DNA of 64,000 nt from contig LUCB01000010.1 in the NCBI GenBank assembly GCA_001593865.1, positions 1 through 64,000 of the forward strand, read 5' to 3'. A program made the translations under genes and the position numbers. The DNA comes from Candidatus Bathyarchaeota archaeon B24 (GTDB lineage: Archaea; Thermoproteota; CALKCG01; B24). Positions 1 through 8,610 of the stretch are shown in pieces (position 1 is the stretch's first letter; every line of letters begins with the position of its first letter). The notes beneath the pieces are model-generated. The model worked only from the letters and a program-made list of their open reading frames with translations, was not told the origin of the DNA and ran no database searches.

Positions 1-170
1 CTCAATAATTTTTCCACACGGCTATTATGCAGATACGCTACATCCCTAAAAATAATCTAAGCCTAGAAAGGCCCTATAATATCATTCAAAGTCAAGGTGT
101 CGATCTCATGTGCATACAGAATTCTCAAGAGTACTTAACGAATGTAAGGGCTTCGTAAGTAGGGGTTCTA

Positions 171-244
171 AGCCCCCGGCGGGATTCGAACCCGCGGTCT
201 TCAGCTTACAAGGCTGACGCCCTACCGGGCTAGGCTACGGGGGC
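171..244 (-). tRNA. tRNA-Thr (UGU)
   Basis: The reverse strand folds into a full cloverleaf. Acceptor arms GCCCCCG (244-238) and CGGGGGC (178-172) pair completely, the T arm has stem GCGGG/CCCGC around a TTCGAAT loop, and the anticodon arm TCAGC/GCTGA encloses loop CTTGTAA, giving anticodon UGU (Thr, reads ACA). Base 73 is U, as in archaeal tRNA-Thr. No intron and no encoded CCA. Confidence 0.95.
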
Positions 245-270
245 CTCTAGTTTAGAGGCGTTACGTTTTT

Positions 271-280
271 AGATAAATTT
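271..280 (-). promoter_or_regulatory. TATA box of the tRNA-Thr gene
   Basis: AAATTTATCT on the reverse strand lies about 26 nt before the mature 5' end of the tRNA at 244, the normal archaeal TBP distance. The divergent GTPase gene starts 36 nt away on the other strand. Confidence 0.55.
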
Positions 281-315
281 TTCGCGCTATGTTATAGGTT
301 TGAGGGTGTTTTCTT

Positions 316-1107
316 TTGAGACTTGTATCTTGGAGTAAGCTTGCGGAGCTTATGCGGGATGCAGACGTCGTGCTCGAGGTTTTGGATGCCCGTGTCCCCC
401 TCGAAACCCGTAGCATCAGGGTCGAAGGTCTCGCTAGGAGGAGGGGTAAACCCGTCGTGATAGTTTTGAATAAATGCGACCTCGTCCCAAGGAGGGTCGT
501 CGAGGGCTGGGTCAGGTTTTTCGAGGGGTTGGGTTTTAAAACGGTAGCTATGGCCGCTAGGTCGCGGAGGGGTGTACGTCGGCTTAAGGAGGTCATACGC
601 GAATCCGTCTCTAAAAAACCGATAATAGTGGTCGCCGTGGGTCTTCCTAAAACCGGCAAGTCGACCGTGATAAACGCCTTGAAGGGTAGGTCGTCTGCGT
701 CGACGAGCCCCTACCCTGGAACAGCCGGATATACGAAATCGGTGCAGCTCTACAGAGTGGATGATGATATAAAGGTTATAGATACGCCTGGGATAGCCCC
801 TTCGGGGGAGGATTGGCTTGAAACCCTGATACGGGGCCGCCCGGTCGATAGCCTTTATAACCCTATCAGACCAGCGGTCGAGCTTCTTAAGCGTATACTT
901 GGACATAACCCCAAGGCTGTCGAAGACGCGTACGGGATAACCGACAGAGACCCGTACATCATACTCGAGCGTCTAGCATTAAAACGCGGTTGGCGGTACA
1001 AGGACGGGGAGCCGCTCATAGAGGAGGCTGCGCGAACCGTTATAAGAGACTATCATAACGCTAAGCTGAGGTTCTACCGTACCCCTCCATCGTCCACTCC
1101 CGGCTAG
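316..1107 (+). CDS. Circularly permuted GTPase, YlqF/YawG-like
   Basis: Predicted ribosome-assembly GTPase of the circularly permuted (MMR1/HSR1, YlqF/YawG) class, 263 aa. The G motifs run in permuted order: NKCD (G4) near residue 52, then a SAR-like G5, then the P-loop GLPKTGKST (G1) near residue 110, then DTPG (G3) near residue 155. The family helps large-subunit maturation by GTP hydrolysis in the cytoplasm. The TTG start at 316 is supported by the GAGGGTG sequence at 302-308. It is a single gene, divergent from tRNA-Thr. Family is secure; the exact ribosomal target is not visible from sequence. Confidence 0.88.
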   Translation: MRLVSWSKLAELMRDADVVLEVLDARVPLETRSIRVEGLARRRGKPVVIVLNKCDLVPRRVVEGWVRFFEGLGFKTVAMAARSRRGVRRLKEVIRESVSKKPIIVVAVGLPKTGKSTVINALKGRSSASTSPYPGTAGYTKSVQLYRVDDDIKVIDTPGIAPSGEDWLETLIRGRPVDSLYNPIRPAVELLKRILGHNPKAVEDAYGITDRDPYIILERLALKRGWRYKDGEPLIEEAARTVIRDYHNAKLRFYRTPPSSTPG

Positions 1108-1150
1108 CTGTGTAAAAACTTAAATTATTGTGTAACTAACTACACGAGGT

Positions 1151-2005
1151 ATGAGCTGGTTTAGAAGTAGAACCCTAAAGGTCGCGATAATGTCTATGAT
1201 GGCTGCGCTCATAGTGGCGGTCTCCAGGCTTCCGGGTTTACCGGCCATAGGGGCTCCTACGAAGATAGAGTTCACCACGGTGCTGTACCCGGTCATAGGG
1301 ATCCTACTGGGTCCGGAGCTCGGCTTCGTGGCCTCGCTTTTAGGCAACTTCATAGCCTGGATTATACCGTCTACGACGATGTTCGGGCTCCTCGTCGTAC
1401 CCGCAGGGGCTTTGGCCTCTCTGGTGGCGGGGTTTTTGACGGGTAGAAGCGAGAGAGGATGGCTCTACGGGTCGGCGGTCCTCGCGGCTCTGATCGCCTG
1501 CTGGTACGTGAGCCCGGTGGGGTTCGAGGCGCCTTTTTACCCTGTGTTTCACATAGCCGCGTTAGCCCTCAGCCTAACCTTAGGTAAGAAGCTTAAGGGG
1601 CTTTTAGACTCAGAGGGTAAGCAGCTCGTCTGGGGGTCGGCTGTTACGTCGTACGTCGCCGCTATGACCGATAGCATGTACGGAAACTTAGCCTACGTAG
1701 GGGCCTTAGGCATCATAATACCTCTTAAAGAGTTTAAGAAGGCTCTCAAAGCCATGGGGGTTCTATGGGCTAAAACAGGGATTCCTAAACCGGCGGATTA
1801 CTTGGCGTGGCTCGGTCTCCCGGTGCCTGAGGAGCTGACGCTCGGCTACCTGTTCATGGCTGTTCTACCGATAACAATAGCCGAGAGGGTTACGATAACC
1901 TTGGTTTCGACCTTGATCTCGATAGCGGTCGTAAGGGCCTTCAAGACCGTTTTCATACGCCGACAACCACCTAAGGAGTCTGAGAAGTCTGAAGAGACTC
2001 GGTGA
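1151..2005 (+). CDS. ECF-type transporter substrate-binding membrane protein (S component-like)
   Basis: Integral membrane protein of 284 aa with about six to eight hydrophobic segments. The N-terminal region (positively charged start, then a first helix leading into a Gly/Pro-rich stretch and a glycine-rich second helix) resembles S components of energy-coupling-factor vitamin transporters. The C-terminus is charged and cytosolic. No ECF ATPase or T component is adjacent, so it would share an energising module encoded elsewhere. TTAAATTA at 1120-1127 lies 26 nt ahead of ATG 1151, which fits a leaderless mRNA. Substrate unknown; another small multi-pass family is possible. Confidence 0.55.
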   Translation: MSWFRSRTLKVAIMSMMAALIVAVSRLPGLPAIGAPTKIEFTTVLYPVIGILLGPELGFVASLLGNFIAWIIPSTTMFGLLVVPAGALASLVAGFLTGRSERGWLYGSAVLAALIACWYVSPVGFEAPFYPVFHIAALALSLTLGKKLKGLLDSEGKQLVWGSAVTSYVAAMTDSMYGNLAYVGALGIIIPLKEFKKALKAMGVLWAKTGIPKPADYLAWLGLPVPEELTLGYLFMAVLPITIAERVTITLVSTLISIAVVRAFKTVFIRRQPPKESEKSEETR

Positions 2006-2059
2006 TACGCTTCAAACCTTTTTACACCCCTCTAGCTTAAAGGATTTTGAGGTGGTTTT

Positions 2060-2539
2060 TTGAGGGTCTGGCCATATATTTTGCCGCTTCCCGTCGATAG
2101 TAGTAAGCTTCTGAGGTTTTTAAGGGCTGTTTTCGGCTCTGAAACGGCCTTAGAGATCCTAAGGAAGCTGCCTGCCGACGGTAGGGTCTATCAGGCAAGG
2201 CTCATCAAGGAGCTTAACCGGTCGAATAAAACCGTGATAAACGCCTTGAAAAACCTGGTGAGCTTAGGTGTTCTGGAGGAGGGTATGGAAAAGGCCCGCA
2301 GGGGTAACCGCGTCGTCTGGGTTAAATACTACACCGTCACCGACTTGGGTAGGTGGTTGGCCTTTCTAATATCTCCTCCTGAGCAGCTTGATAAAGATGT
2401 CGTTAAGAGGCTTATCGAAAACCTACTTAAGCTTTATTTAGACAGTATTTTGAAGGTTTGCAAAAGCTACGACATAGACCCCATCGAACTCATAAAAAGA
2501 GTTCTCGAGGAAGAAAACGCTTCAGACAGATTAGGCTAA
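2060..2539 (+). CDS. Winged-helix transcriptional regulator
   Basis: 159-aa DNA-binding protein. Residues ~20-95 form a winged helix-turn-helix: helix ALEILRKLPADG, recognition-type stretch KELNRSNKTVINALKNL, and a basic wing RRGNRVVWVKYY. The C-terminal ~60 residues are helical and probably dimerise. TTG start at 2060 follows GAGGTGG at 2049-2055. It lies between the ECF-type gene and the first peptide importer, both on the same strand, and may regulate one of them; that is inference from position only. Confidence 0.75.
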   Translation: MRVWPYILPLPVDSSKLLRFLRAVFGSETALEILRKLPADGRVYQARLIKELNRSNKTVINALKNLVSLGVLEEGMEKARRGNRVVWVKYYTVTDLGRWLAFLISPPEQLDKDVVKRLIENLLKLYLDSILKVCKSYDIDPIELIKRVLEEENASDRLG

Positions 2540-2584
2540 CTCCTATCGCGTCTATAGCTGGCTGGATTTTAATTGCAGATAAGA

Positions 2585-2594
2585 CTTAAATATA
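2585..2594 (+). promoter_or_regulatory. TATA box of the first peptide-importer operon
   Basis: CTTAAATATA centred ~27 nt ahead of ATG 2617, so the binding-protein mRNA is predicted to be leaderless. Confidence 0.55.
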
Positions 2595-2616
2595 CTGGGG
2601 TTAACTACTTTTTAAC

Positions 2617-4722
2617 ATGTCTAGTTGGAGGAAATATTCTATAATTCTATTGACGTTATTGATTCTAGCACCGGTGTTCTGCAACTTTTCGATGGTTAAC
2701 GCGGGTGAAATCCCTGACGAGCAGAAGAATTGGAAGTGGGAGCCCTACGGTCCTAGGGTCGACACATACCTGATGCCTATATACCTCGACTACGACGCCC
2801 AGCTTATGGCATTCAAGAAAGGTGAAATCGACACGAGCTTCATACAAGCCGCTAGGGTCGACGAGGTTAAAGACGACCCGAACATATACCTGCTTTCCTA
2901 CCAGACGTTTAACTTACAGTTCCTTGGGATCAACACCGCGCTCTATCCGTGGAACTACACGGCCATAAGACAAGCTGTAGCCCACCTTATAGATAGGGAT
3001 TGGATCGTGAGGGAGATATACCACGGGTTCGGCTACCCGGTCGACGCGCCCATACCGCCGGCGTTCGGAGACTGGTCTAACCCCAACGTCACGTCATACG
3101 CGTATAGTAAAGAGCTTGCCAAGAAGGTTCTATTGGATGCAGGTTTCACATACGACGAGGCGGCTGGTAAGTGGTACGACCCAAGCGGTAGAGAGATTCC
3201 AGAGTTCTATGTTCAGGTTCCACCGGCTGAACAGGCTCCGTGGCTTTACCAGGAGGCTCAGCATATAGTCGAAGACGCTAACGACATAGGTCTACCCCTC
3301 AAGGTCGAGGCGATAGAGTTCCAAGCCCTGGTATCGCAGATATACTCACGCACGTTCAAGTCGTTCATATTGTATCTGGGATGGGGTAGACAGCCGACTC
3401 TAGCTTATGAGCTGTTCAGGACCGGTGGTAGCTGGAACTTCTGGGGTATAAGCGACCCTGAGCTCGATGAGTGGCTGGAGAAGTTCTACTTCACCACGGA
3501 TATGGATGAGGCTAAACAGTGGCTTTGGAAGGTCCAGGAGAGGATCGCCGAGATCCTTCCATACATACCGATATACATGGGTAGGGGTAACGTAGGCTTC
3601 AGGACAGATATCGCCGGGGTCGTTTTGTTGCAGCCGCTAGGAGGGCAGTCGTATCTCACGATCTTGGATGTCCACCATATCGGCCTCCCGTTCGGCGGGT
3701 CGTATAGAGAGCCCTTAGGCTCAGACCCCAGAACCCTGAACGTGTTCACCGCCATAACAGGCGACGAGCTTGACGTTATAGGCAACATACTTGAAAGCCT
3801 GTTTATAGCTCATCCAGACCAGGTTTCAGACGACTTGCCTTGGCTTGCCAAGAGCTGGACGATGGAGGAGATCGAGATAAACGGCTCTAAAGCCACCAAG
3901 ATAACGTTCTACCTATTCGATAACGTGACGTGGCATGACGGTGTCAAATTCACGGCGAGAGACGTGGCCTTCACTTGGGATTTCATAAAGGAGAAGAAGC
4001 CTACCCAGCAGTACGCTATGGTGTTCGAGAAGATGATCAAGACGGAGGTCGTCGACGACTACACGGTAGCGGCTTACATAAACGGCACGAGCTGGACTTA
4101 TCTATACGACTTAAACGTGTTGATAGTTCCCGAGCATATATGGGGTAACGAGACGCTTCTGGAGGAGCATGGCGGCTGGGAGAAGTGGGACCCGAGTAAG
4201 GTTCCCCATCCGACTGTCGAAGGGCTCACATGCCTGATAGGTACAGGACCGTATATATTCGCCGAGAGGAAGCCTGGTGAATACATACTCTTAAAGTGGA
4301 ACTACAACTATTGGAGAAGACACCCCGGTAAGTCTTTGAGCCTAACGTTCACCAGCACCGAGTCCCTTTACGCCGGAGACGTTTTAGACGTCTCTGCGAC
4401 TGTCCAAGATTACACGGGTAGCCCCGCCACAAACGCCACGGTGCTCGTAGAGATACTCCAGGACGACTCGGTCGTTAAGAGCGTCTCTGCAACCCATACC
4501 GGAGAAGGCGTCTACACAGCCAGCGTAGATACGGGTGACCTATCCGGAACCTACACCGTGAGGGTGACAGCCTCTGCCGAGATCTTAGGCTACACGTTTA
4601 CAAAGTCTGCTGAGGCCAGTCTGACGGTTAAGCCGGCGTATGAGAAATACTTGCCGCACATAATCGTGGTGGCGGTAATAATAGTGATAGTGGTCATAGT
4701 CGTAGCTCTCAGGCGGCGTTAA
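2617..4722 (+). CDS. ABC transporter solute-binding protein, SBP_bac_5 type, halves swapped
   Basis: Extracytoplasmic binding protein (701 aa) of a peptide/oligosaccharide importer. A signal sequence covers residues 1-29. Residues ~50-345 look like the second half of SBP_bac_5: GEIDTSF at 69-75, FLGINT at 103-108, IRQAVAHLIDRD at 117-128, PYIPIYM at 315-321. Residues ~362-570 look like the first half: LAKSW at 410-414, WHDGVKFTARDVAFTWDF at 439-456, GTGPY at 542-546, NYNYW at 562-566. The order is therefore circularly permuted relative to the usual family. An Ig-like beta domain (~573-672) and a C-terminal membrane anchor (681-697) ending RRR follow. First gene of an operon with two permeases. 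Ligand cannot be read from sequence. Confidence 0.85.
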   Translation: MSSWRKYSIILLTLLILAPVFCNFSMVNAGEIPDEQKNWKWEPYGPRVDTYLMPIYLDYDAQLMAFKKGEIDTSFIQAARVDEVKDDPNIYLLSYQTFNLQFLGINTALYPWNYTAIRQAVAHLIDRDWIVREIYHGFGYPVDAPIPPAFGDWSNPNVTSYAYSKELAKKVLLDAGFTYDEAAGKWYDPSGREIPEFYVQVPPAEQAPWLYQEAQHIVEDANDIGLPLKVEAIEFQALVSQIYSRTFKSFILYLGWGRQPTLAYELFRTGGSWNFWGISDPELDEWLEKFYFTTDMDEAKQWLWKVQERIAEILPYIPIYMGRGNVGFRTDIAGVVLLQPLGGQSYLTILDVHHIGLPFGGSYREPLGSDPRTLNVFTAITGDELDVIGNILESLFIAHPDQVSDDLPWLAKSWTMEEIEINGSKATKITFYLFDNVTWHDGVKFTARDVAFTWDFIKEKKPTQQYAMVFEKMIKTEVVDDYTVAAYINGTSWTYLYDLNVLIVPEHIWGNETLLEEHGGWEKWDPSKVPHPTVEGLTCLIGTGPYIFAERKPGEYILLKWNYNYWRRHPGKSLSLTFTSTESLYAGDVLDVSATVQDYTGSPATNATVLVEILQDDSVVKSVSATHTGEGVYTASVDTGDLSGTYTVRVTASAEILGYTFTKSAEASLTVKPAYEKYLPHIIVVAVIIVIVVIVVALRRR

Positions 4723-4806
4723 CCCCACCTACTTTTTATAAACCCCCATCGTCAATTAACTAGTTGTATTATGCGGAAGTGTTAACCGTTCACCGAGGTG
4801 CGTACG

Positions 4807-5793
4807 TTGAAGGGACTGGGAGGTTACCTGCTACGTAGAGCTGCAGATAGGGTGTTGGTTCTTATAGTGGCTTTAACCCTTCAGTTTCTACTCATCAGGG
4901 TAATGCCTTACTACATCCTCGGCATCGACCCGTCGTTCTTCTTCATGAACCCCAATCTTACGAACGAGCAGAGGGAGCTCATACGCGAACAGTTTGGTTT
5001 AAACGACCCGATCCCCACGCAGTTCGTTAAATACGTTCTGTCGCTTTTCACAGGTAACTTGGGTTTCTCCTTCTACACGAGAAGACCTGTCGTAGAGGAG
5101 CTTTTAGAGAGGTTGCCTAACACGGTCATCCTCCTTGGGACATCTACGGTCTTAACTATAATCTTCGGGTTGGCCGTAGGCTTAGTAACCGCCATGAAAA
5201 GGGGAACCAAGATCGACACAGGTATCGTAAGCGTAAGCGTCTTCCTCAATTCCATACCCCTCTTCTACTTAGGCTTGATTCTACTCTTGTTCCTAAGCTT
5301 CTACTTCCGTGTTTTCCCGACGGCAGGCACCATATCTAGGCCTCCGCCGAAGGAGCCCTTAGCGTACATAGCCGACTACATGTGGCATATGGCTCTCCCC
5401 CTGATGACTCAGCTTATCATAAATATAGGCGGATATGCACTCTTCATAAGAAGTTTATTCATAACCCAGCTTGGAGAGGACTACATAATCACGGCTAGGG
5501 CGAAGGGTATGGCGGAGCACCAGATAATGTTTACCCACGTCTTAAGAAACATCCTTCCGCCTATAATAACGACCATAGCCCTAGCCCTCCCAGGAATAGT
5601 CTCCGGTGCGGTTATAACGGAGACCATATTCTCATGGTATGGAGTGGGTCGTTGGCTTTTCGAAGCCTCGCTTCAGCTAGATTATCCAGTCGTTCAGGCC
5701 GTACTGTTTATATCCGTAGTATTGACCATAGTATCGCTCTACATAGCCGATATAGTAATAGCGATCGTGGATCCCAGGGTGAGGCTTAGATGA
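4807..5793 (+). CDS. Peptide-type ABC transporter permease, DppB/OppB family
   Basis: First membrane subunit of the importer. An N-terminal helix (LLRRAADRVLVLIVALTLQF) is followed by the extracellular loop with the NEQRELIREQFGLNDP motif typical of OppB, then five helices with the EAA-type loop around YIITARAKGMAEHQIMFTHV. Length (~328 aa) is normal. A GTG at 4798 is possible, but the GAGGTG at 4795-4800 is better placed as ribosome-binding site for TTG 4807. The next permease overlaps its stop by ATGA. Confidence 0.92.
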   Translation: MKGLGGYLLRRAADRVLVLIVALTLQFLLIRVMPYYILGIDPSFFFMNPNLTNEQRELIREQFGLNDPIPTQFVKYVLSLFTGNLGFSFYTRRPVVEELLERLPNTVILLGTSTVLTIIFGLAVGLVTAMKRGTKIDTGIVSVSVFLNSIPLFYLGLILLLFLSFYFRVFPTAGTISRPPPKEPLAYIADYMWHMALPLMTQLIINIGGYALFIRSLFITQLGEDYIITARAKGMAEHQIMFTHVLRNILPPIITTIALALPGIVSGAVITETIFSWYGVGRWLFEASLQLDYPVVQAVLFISVVLTIVSLYIADIVIAIVDPRVRLR

Positions 5794-7226
5794 GCCTTCT
5801 TAAAGACCGCAGGCTAAGAACGTTCCTAGACTTCTTTAAGCTACTGCTTAAGCATAGGTCTGGAAGGATCGGTCTGATAATGCTGACGTTCTTCGTGTTC
5901 GTGGCTGTCTTCGCCCCAGTCATATCGCCGCATAAGCCGGATGAGATGGGTTTAGCGGATAGATTCGCCCTACCCATATGGTTTAAACTGCTACCTCAAT
6001 ACAGCGATTTACCTGAGAACCTCGAGTTGAACATCCACGCTCAGGATTGGCTTATAGGAAAGTCTTCACAATACATCGTCGCGTCGATAGAGGATGGATG
6101 GCTCAGCCTATCGCCTTCCGTTGAGGGTATGAAGCCGCGGGAGGACTATATCTTACTCGAACACGATATAGAATATCCCTACTCGCCGCCTAAGAGGTTT
6201 GAGATACATATACCCTACACCGTGACCGTGGAAGGGGAGCTGGGAAGCTATGCACGTATACGCGTCTATCTGGTCGATGTAGACGGCAGAAGCTATATGC
6301 TATACGACGGTAGACCGATAGCCTACAATAAGACGGTCATAGATCCCCCGTTGAGAATAGATACGAGAGATATAGGGCTTAAACTTCGCCTCGGCTTCTC
6401 ACCGTACGACGACGTAGGCGAGAAGATATTCTCCAAGAAAGGCGTCTACCGGCTAAGGCTGGAGGTGAGGCTGTTTACGGTTTCCAATGGAACCGTTACG
6501 GTTAGACTTGGTACGGTGTATTTTAGGATACCGGGCCTGGTCTTCGGCCTGCTGGGCACGGATAACCTCGGTTCAGACCTCTTCGCTAACCTGATATACG
6601 GGACAAGGGTCTCGCTACTGGTGGGTATACTGGCTTCTGTCATATCTGTATCCATAGGTTTAGCCGTGGGGGTCGTAGCGGGTTATAAAGGTGGCTTCGT
6701 CGACCAGACTCTCATGTTTTTAACCGATACCCTCCTCTTCATGCCTACGATACCGTTGCTCATAGCTATAAGCGTGTTCATAGGTAAAAACCTCTACCTA
6801 ACGATCACGCTAATCGCCCTCTTGAGCTGGATGTGGTTTGCTAGAAACTGTCGTGCGTTGGTTATGTCGCTTAGAGACCGTCCCTTCGTCGAAGCCGTTA
6901 AGGCGATCGGAGGCTCGGATATATACATTATATATAGACATGTTATACCCCAGCTGACGCCCATCATATACATAACCCTCGTCCTCAACATCCCCGGTGC
7001 GATACTCTTGGAGGCTGCCTTAAGCTTCTTAAACCTAGGAGACCCGACGGTACCCTCCTGGGGACGCATGCTATATAACGCCCGATACAGCGGAGCTTTC
7101 TTCAAGATGATGTGGTGGTGGATCGTACCACCCGGGTTGATGATAACCTTCTTAGCCATGAGCTTCATACTCATAGGTCAAGCCTTAGATGAGATATTCA
7201 ACCCCAAGCTGAAGGCTAGGAGATAG
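5790..7226 (+). CDS. Peptide-type ABC transporter permease, DppC/OppC family, with large external insert
   Basis: Second membrane subunit. Residues ~25-50 form the first helix; the canonical DppC core resumes at LGTDNLGSDLFANLIYGTR (~residue 253) and continues with five helices and the EAA loop VEAVKAIGGSDIYIIYRHVI. Between them lie about 190 residues rich in predicted beta strand, making the protein 478 aa against ~280-320 for ordinary DppC. By topology the insert is outside the membrane. The start overlaps the upstream stop (ATGA, 5790), indicating translational coupling. A similar insert is present in the second importer of this window. Confidence 0.9.
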   Translation: MSLLKDRRLRTFLDFFKLLLKHRSGRIGLIMLTFFVFVAVFAPVISPHKPDEMGLADRFALPIWFKLLPQYSDLPENLELNIHAQDWLIGKSSQYIVASIEDGWLSLSPSVEGMKPREDYILLEHDIEYPYSPPKRFEIHIPYTVTVEGELGSYARIRVYLVDVDGRSYMLYDGRPIAYNKTVIDPPLRIDTRDIGLKLRLGFSPYDDVGEKIFSKKGVYRLRLEVRLFTVSNGTVTVRLGTVYFRIPGLVFGLLGTDNLGSDLFANLIYGTRVSLLVGILASVISVSIGLAVGVVAGYKGGFVDQTLMFLTDTLLFMPTIPLLIAISVFIGKNLYLTITLIALLSWMWFARNCRALVMSLRDRPFVEAVKAIGGSDIYIIYRHVIPQLTPIIYITLVLNIPGAILLEAALSFLNLGDPTVPSWGRMLYNARYSGAFFKMMWWWIVPPGLMITFLAMSFILIGQALDEIFNPKLKARR

Positions 7227-7229
7227 GTC

Positions 7230-8138
7230 TTGAAAAACCGGGTTGTTCTATGCGCCGCATCTGCGGCTACTTTTTCACTATGCAGTTATACACTGTTCAG
7301 AGTGGCGTTTCTAGGCTACTCGGTGAATTTATCTCCGTTTGAGGCTTTGACCATAGCGGTCGCGGGGTTATTCACAGGCTTAACCCTAGCAGACCTAAAG
7401 CGGTCTCTACTAGTCTTCTACTCGATCTATCTAGCATCATATGTCACAGCGTTAACGTTGCTCAGATACCCCCTAGATACGATGATGGGAGGGTTCTCAG
7501 GAGACCTAGCTACGATAGTCGTGACGAGAAACATAGGGTTTTTCAGCCTGATAGTAGGGGGTCCGGTGTCGATCTTAACGCTTATAATAGGGGTATCCAT
7601 CTCATCTAGGCTCAAGTCTATGTACGTAAGCTTAACCCTAAGCATTCTTCTCATACTTCTGTCCTCAACCATGCTTACCGTCGAATACAGCGACTGGTAT
7701 GGAGAGGTCAGGTCGCTTAAGGGCTTCAGAGTTAACACCGTCTATATGCGTCTGAGCTTAAAAGAGGGGCCTGATGGGGCTAGACCTGTATTAGAGTTGA
7801 ATGCGAGTATGGAGACGGCCGAGGGAAAACCCGCCTGTATAGTTACGGCGATCTACAGGGTCTTCCTAGACGGTAAACTGGTCCGTGAGAAGGTCGACGC
7901 CATGCCGGGTGAAGGGCTCCTAGTGGGTTCTCAACCGGTCTATCGGAAACTCGACATAGAATTGCCTAAGGCTGTGCCGTTAGATTGTCTAGAGAGGAAA
8001 CGGTGTAGGATAGAGGTTCAGGTGAACTTCAAGACCAGGTTTGGGGTAATCCCCGTCAAATATTCTCTAAACTATTCCCTCTCCACGATTTTTATCCCTC
8101 TAGTATACTTCGAAGCTTCACCGGGTATCGGGGCATAG
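7230..8138 (+). CDS. Membrane protein with extracytoplasmic beta domain, importer operon
   Basis: 302-aa protein with about four hydrophobic helices (~5-30, 38-60, 63-85, 105-150) followed by ~140 residues without membrane segments and rich in beta-type sequence. I do not recognise a family. It begins three bases after the DppC-type gene with a TTG start, so it is very likely co-transcribed with the importer. The C-terminal part resembles in composition the external insert of the preceding permease; this is an impression, not an alignment. Its 3' end overlaps the convergent gene at 8072-8584 by 67 bp. Confidence 0.6.
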   Translation: MKNRVVLCAASAATFSLCSYTLFRVAFLGYSVNLSPFEALTIAVAGLFTGLTLADLKRSLLVFYSIYLASYVTALTLLRYPLDTMMGGFSGDLATIVVTRNIGFFSLIVGGPVSILTLIIGVSISSRLKSMYVSLTLSILLILLSSTMLTVEYSDWYGEVRSLKGFRVNTVYMRLSLKEGPDGARPVLELNASMETAEGKPACIVTAIYRVFLDGKLVREKVDAMPGEGLLVGSQPVYRKLDIELPKAVPLDCLERKRCRIEVQVNFKTRFGVIPVKYSLNYSLSTIFIPLVYFEASPGIGA

Positions 8139-8584
8139 AACTTCACTATCCTACAGTTCAACTCTTCCTCGGCTTTTCTGACGTACATGTAGAAGACGGA
8201 ATCGCTTACCCCGACCGACACGATCACAGAGAGCAGGAGCCCTAAAACAACCGCAGGTGGAAGAATGAAGAAGGCGAAGAACGGAGATAAGACGATCGCT
8301 AATATCGCTAACGTAGCCCTCCACCCCTTTCTACGTTCAACCCAACTGTAGATGCCTTTATCCTTCAGAACCCTGAGGGCTCTCTGAAATTTAATGACTC
8401 TAAAAAAGAAGAAATGCATGAGGGTCGCTATGGGGAAAGCCGCCATGAACGTGAGGACGAATAGGGGTCTTAGCTCCTGAGAGGTGGAGGCTAGGATCAT
8501 GAAAACCACGGTTCCTAGTATGGCTGAGGCTATGCGTATGGTGAATTCAACCCTGGTGAAGGGATAAGGAAGGGTGATCTCCAT
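8072..8584 (-). CDS. Small integral membrane protein, function unknown
   Basis: About 170 aa with four hydrophobic segments, two near the N-terminus (ASAILGTVVFMILAS and a following helix with an FFFFR end) and two after a basic loop (TLAILAIVLSPFFAFFILPP and VLGLLLSVIVSVGVSDSVF). ATG 8584 preceded by AGGAG at an 8-nt spacing is preferred over the upstream in-frame ATG 8629, which would overlap the ATPase gene. It follows the two importer ATPase genes on the same strand and is probably co-transcribed with them. No family recognised. Confidence 0.6.
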   Translation of the reverse strand: MEITLPYPFTRVEFTIRIASAILGTVVFMILASTSQELRPLFVLTFMAAFPIATLMHFFFFRVIKFQRALRVLKDKGIYSWVERRKGWRATLAILAIVLSPFFAFFILPPAVVLGLLLSVIVSVGVSDSVFYMYVRKAEEELNCRIVKFYAPIPGEASKYTRGIKIVERE

Positions 8585-8610
8585 CGCTATTTCTCCTAAT
8601 GAACGGTTTC

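Noticed and set aside
27-158. A 43-codon ORF from ATG 27 at the left edge.
   Set aside because: No ribosome-binding site, promoter or recognisable composition; 1-170 shows no supportable gene.
292-906. Long reverse-strand frame opposite the permuted GTPase gene.
   Set aside because: The plus-strand GTPase motifs are decisive; the antisense frame has no family features.
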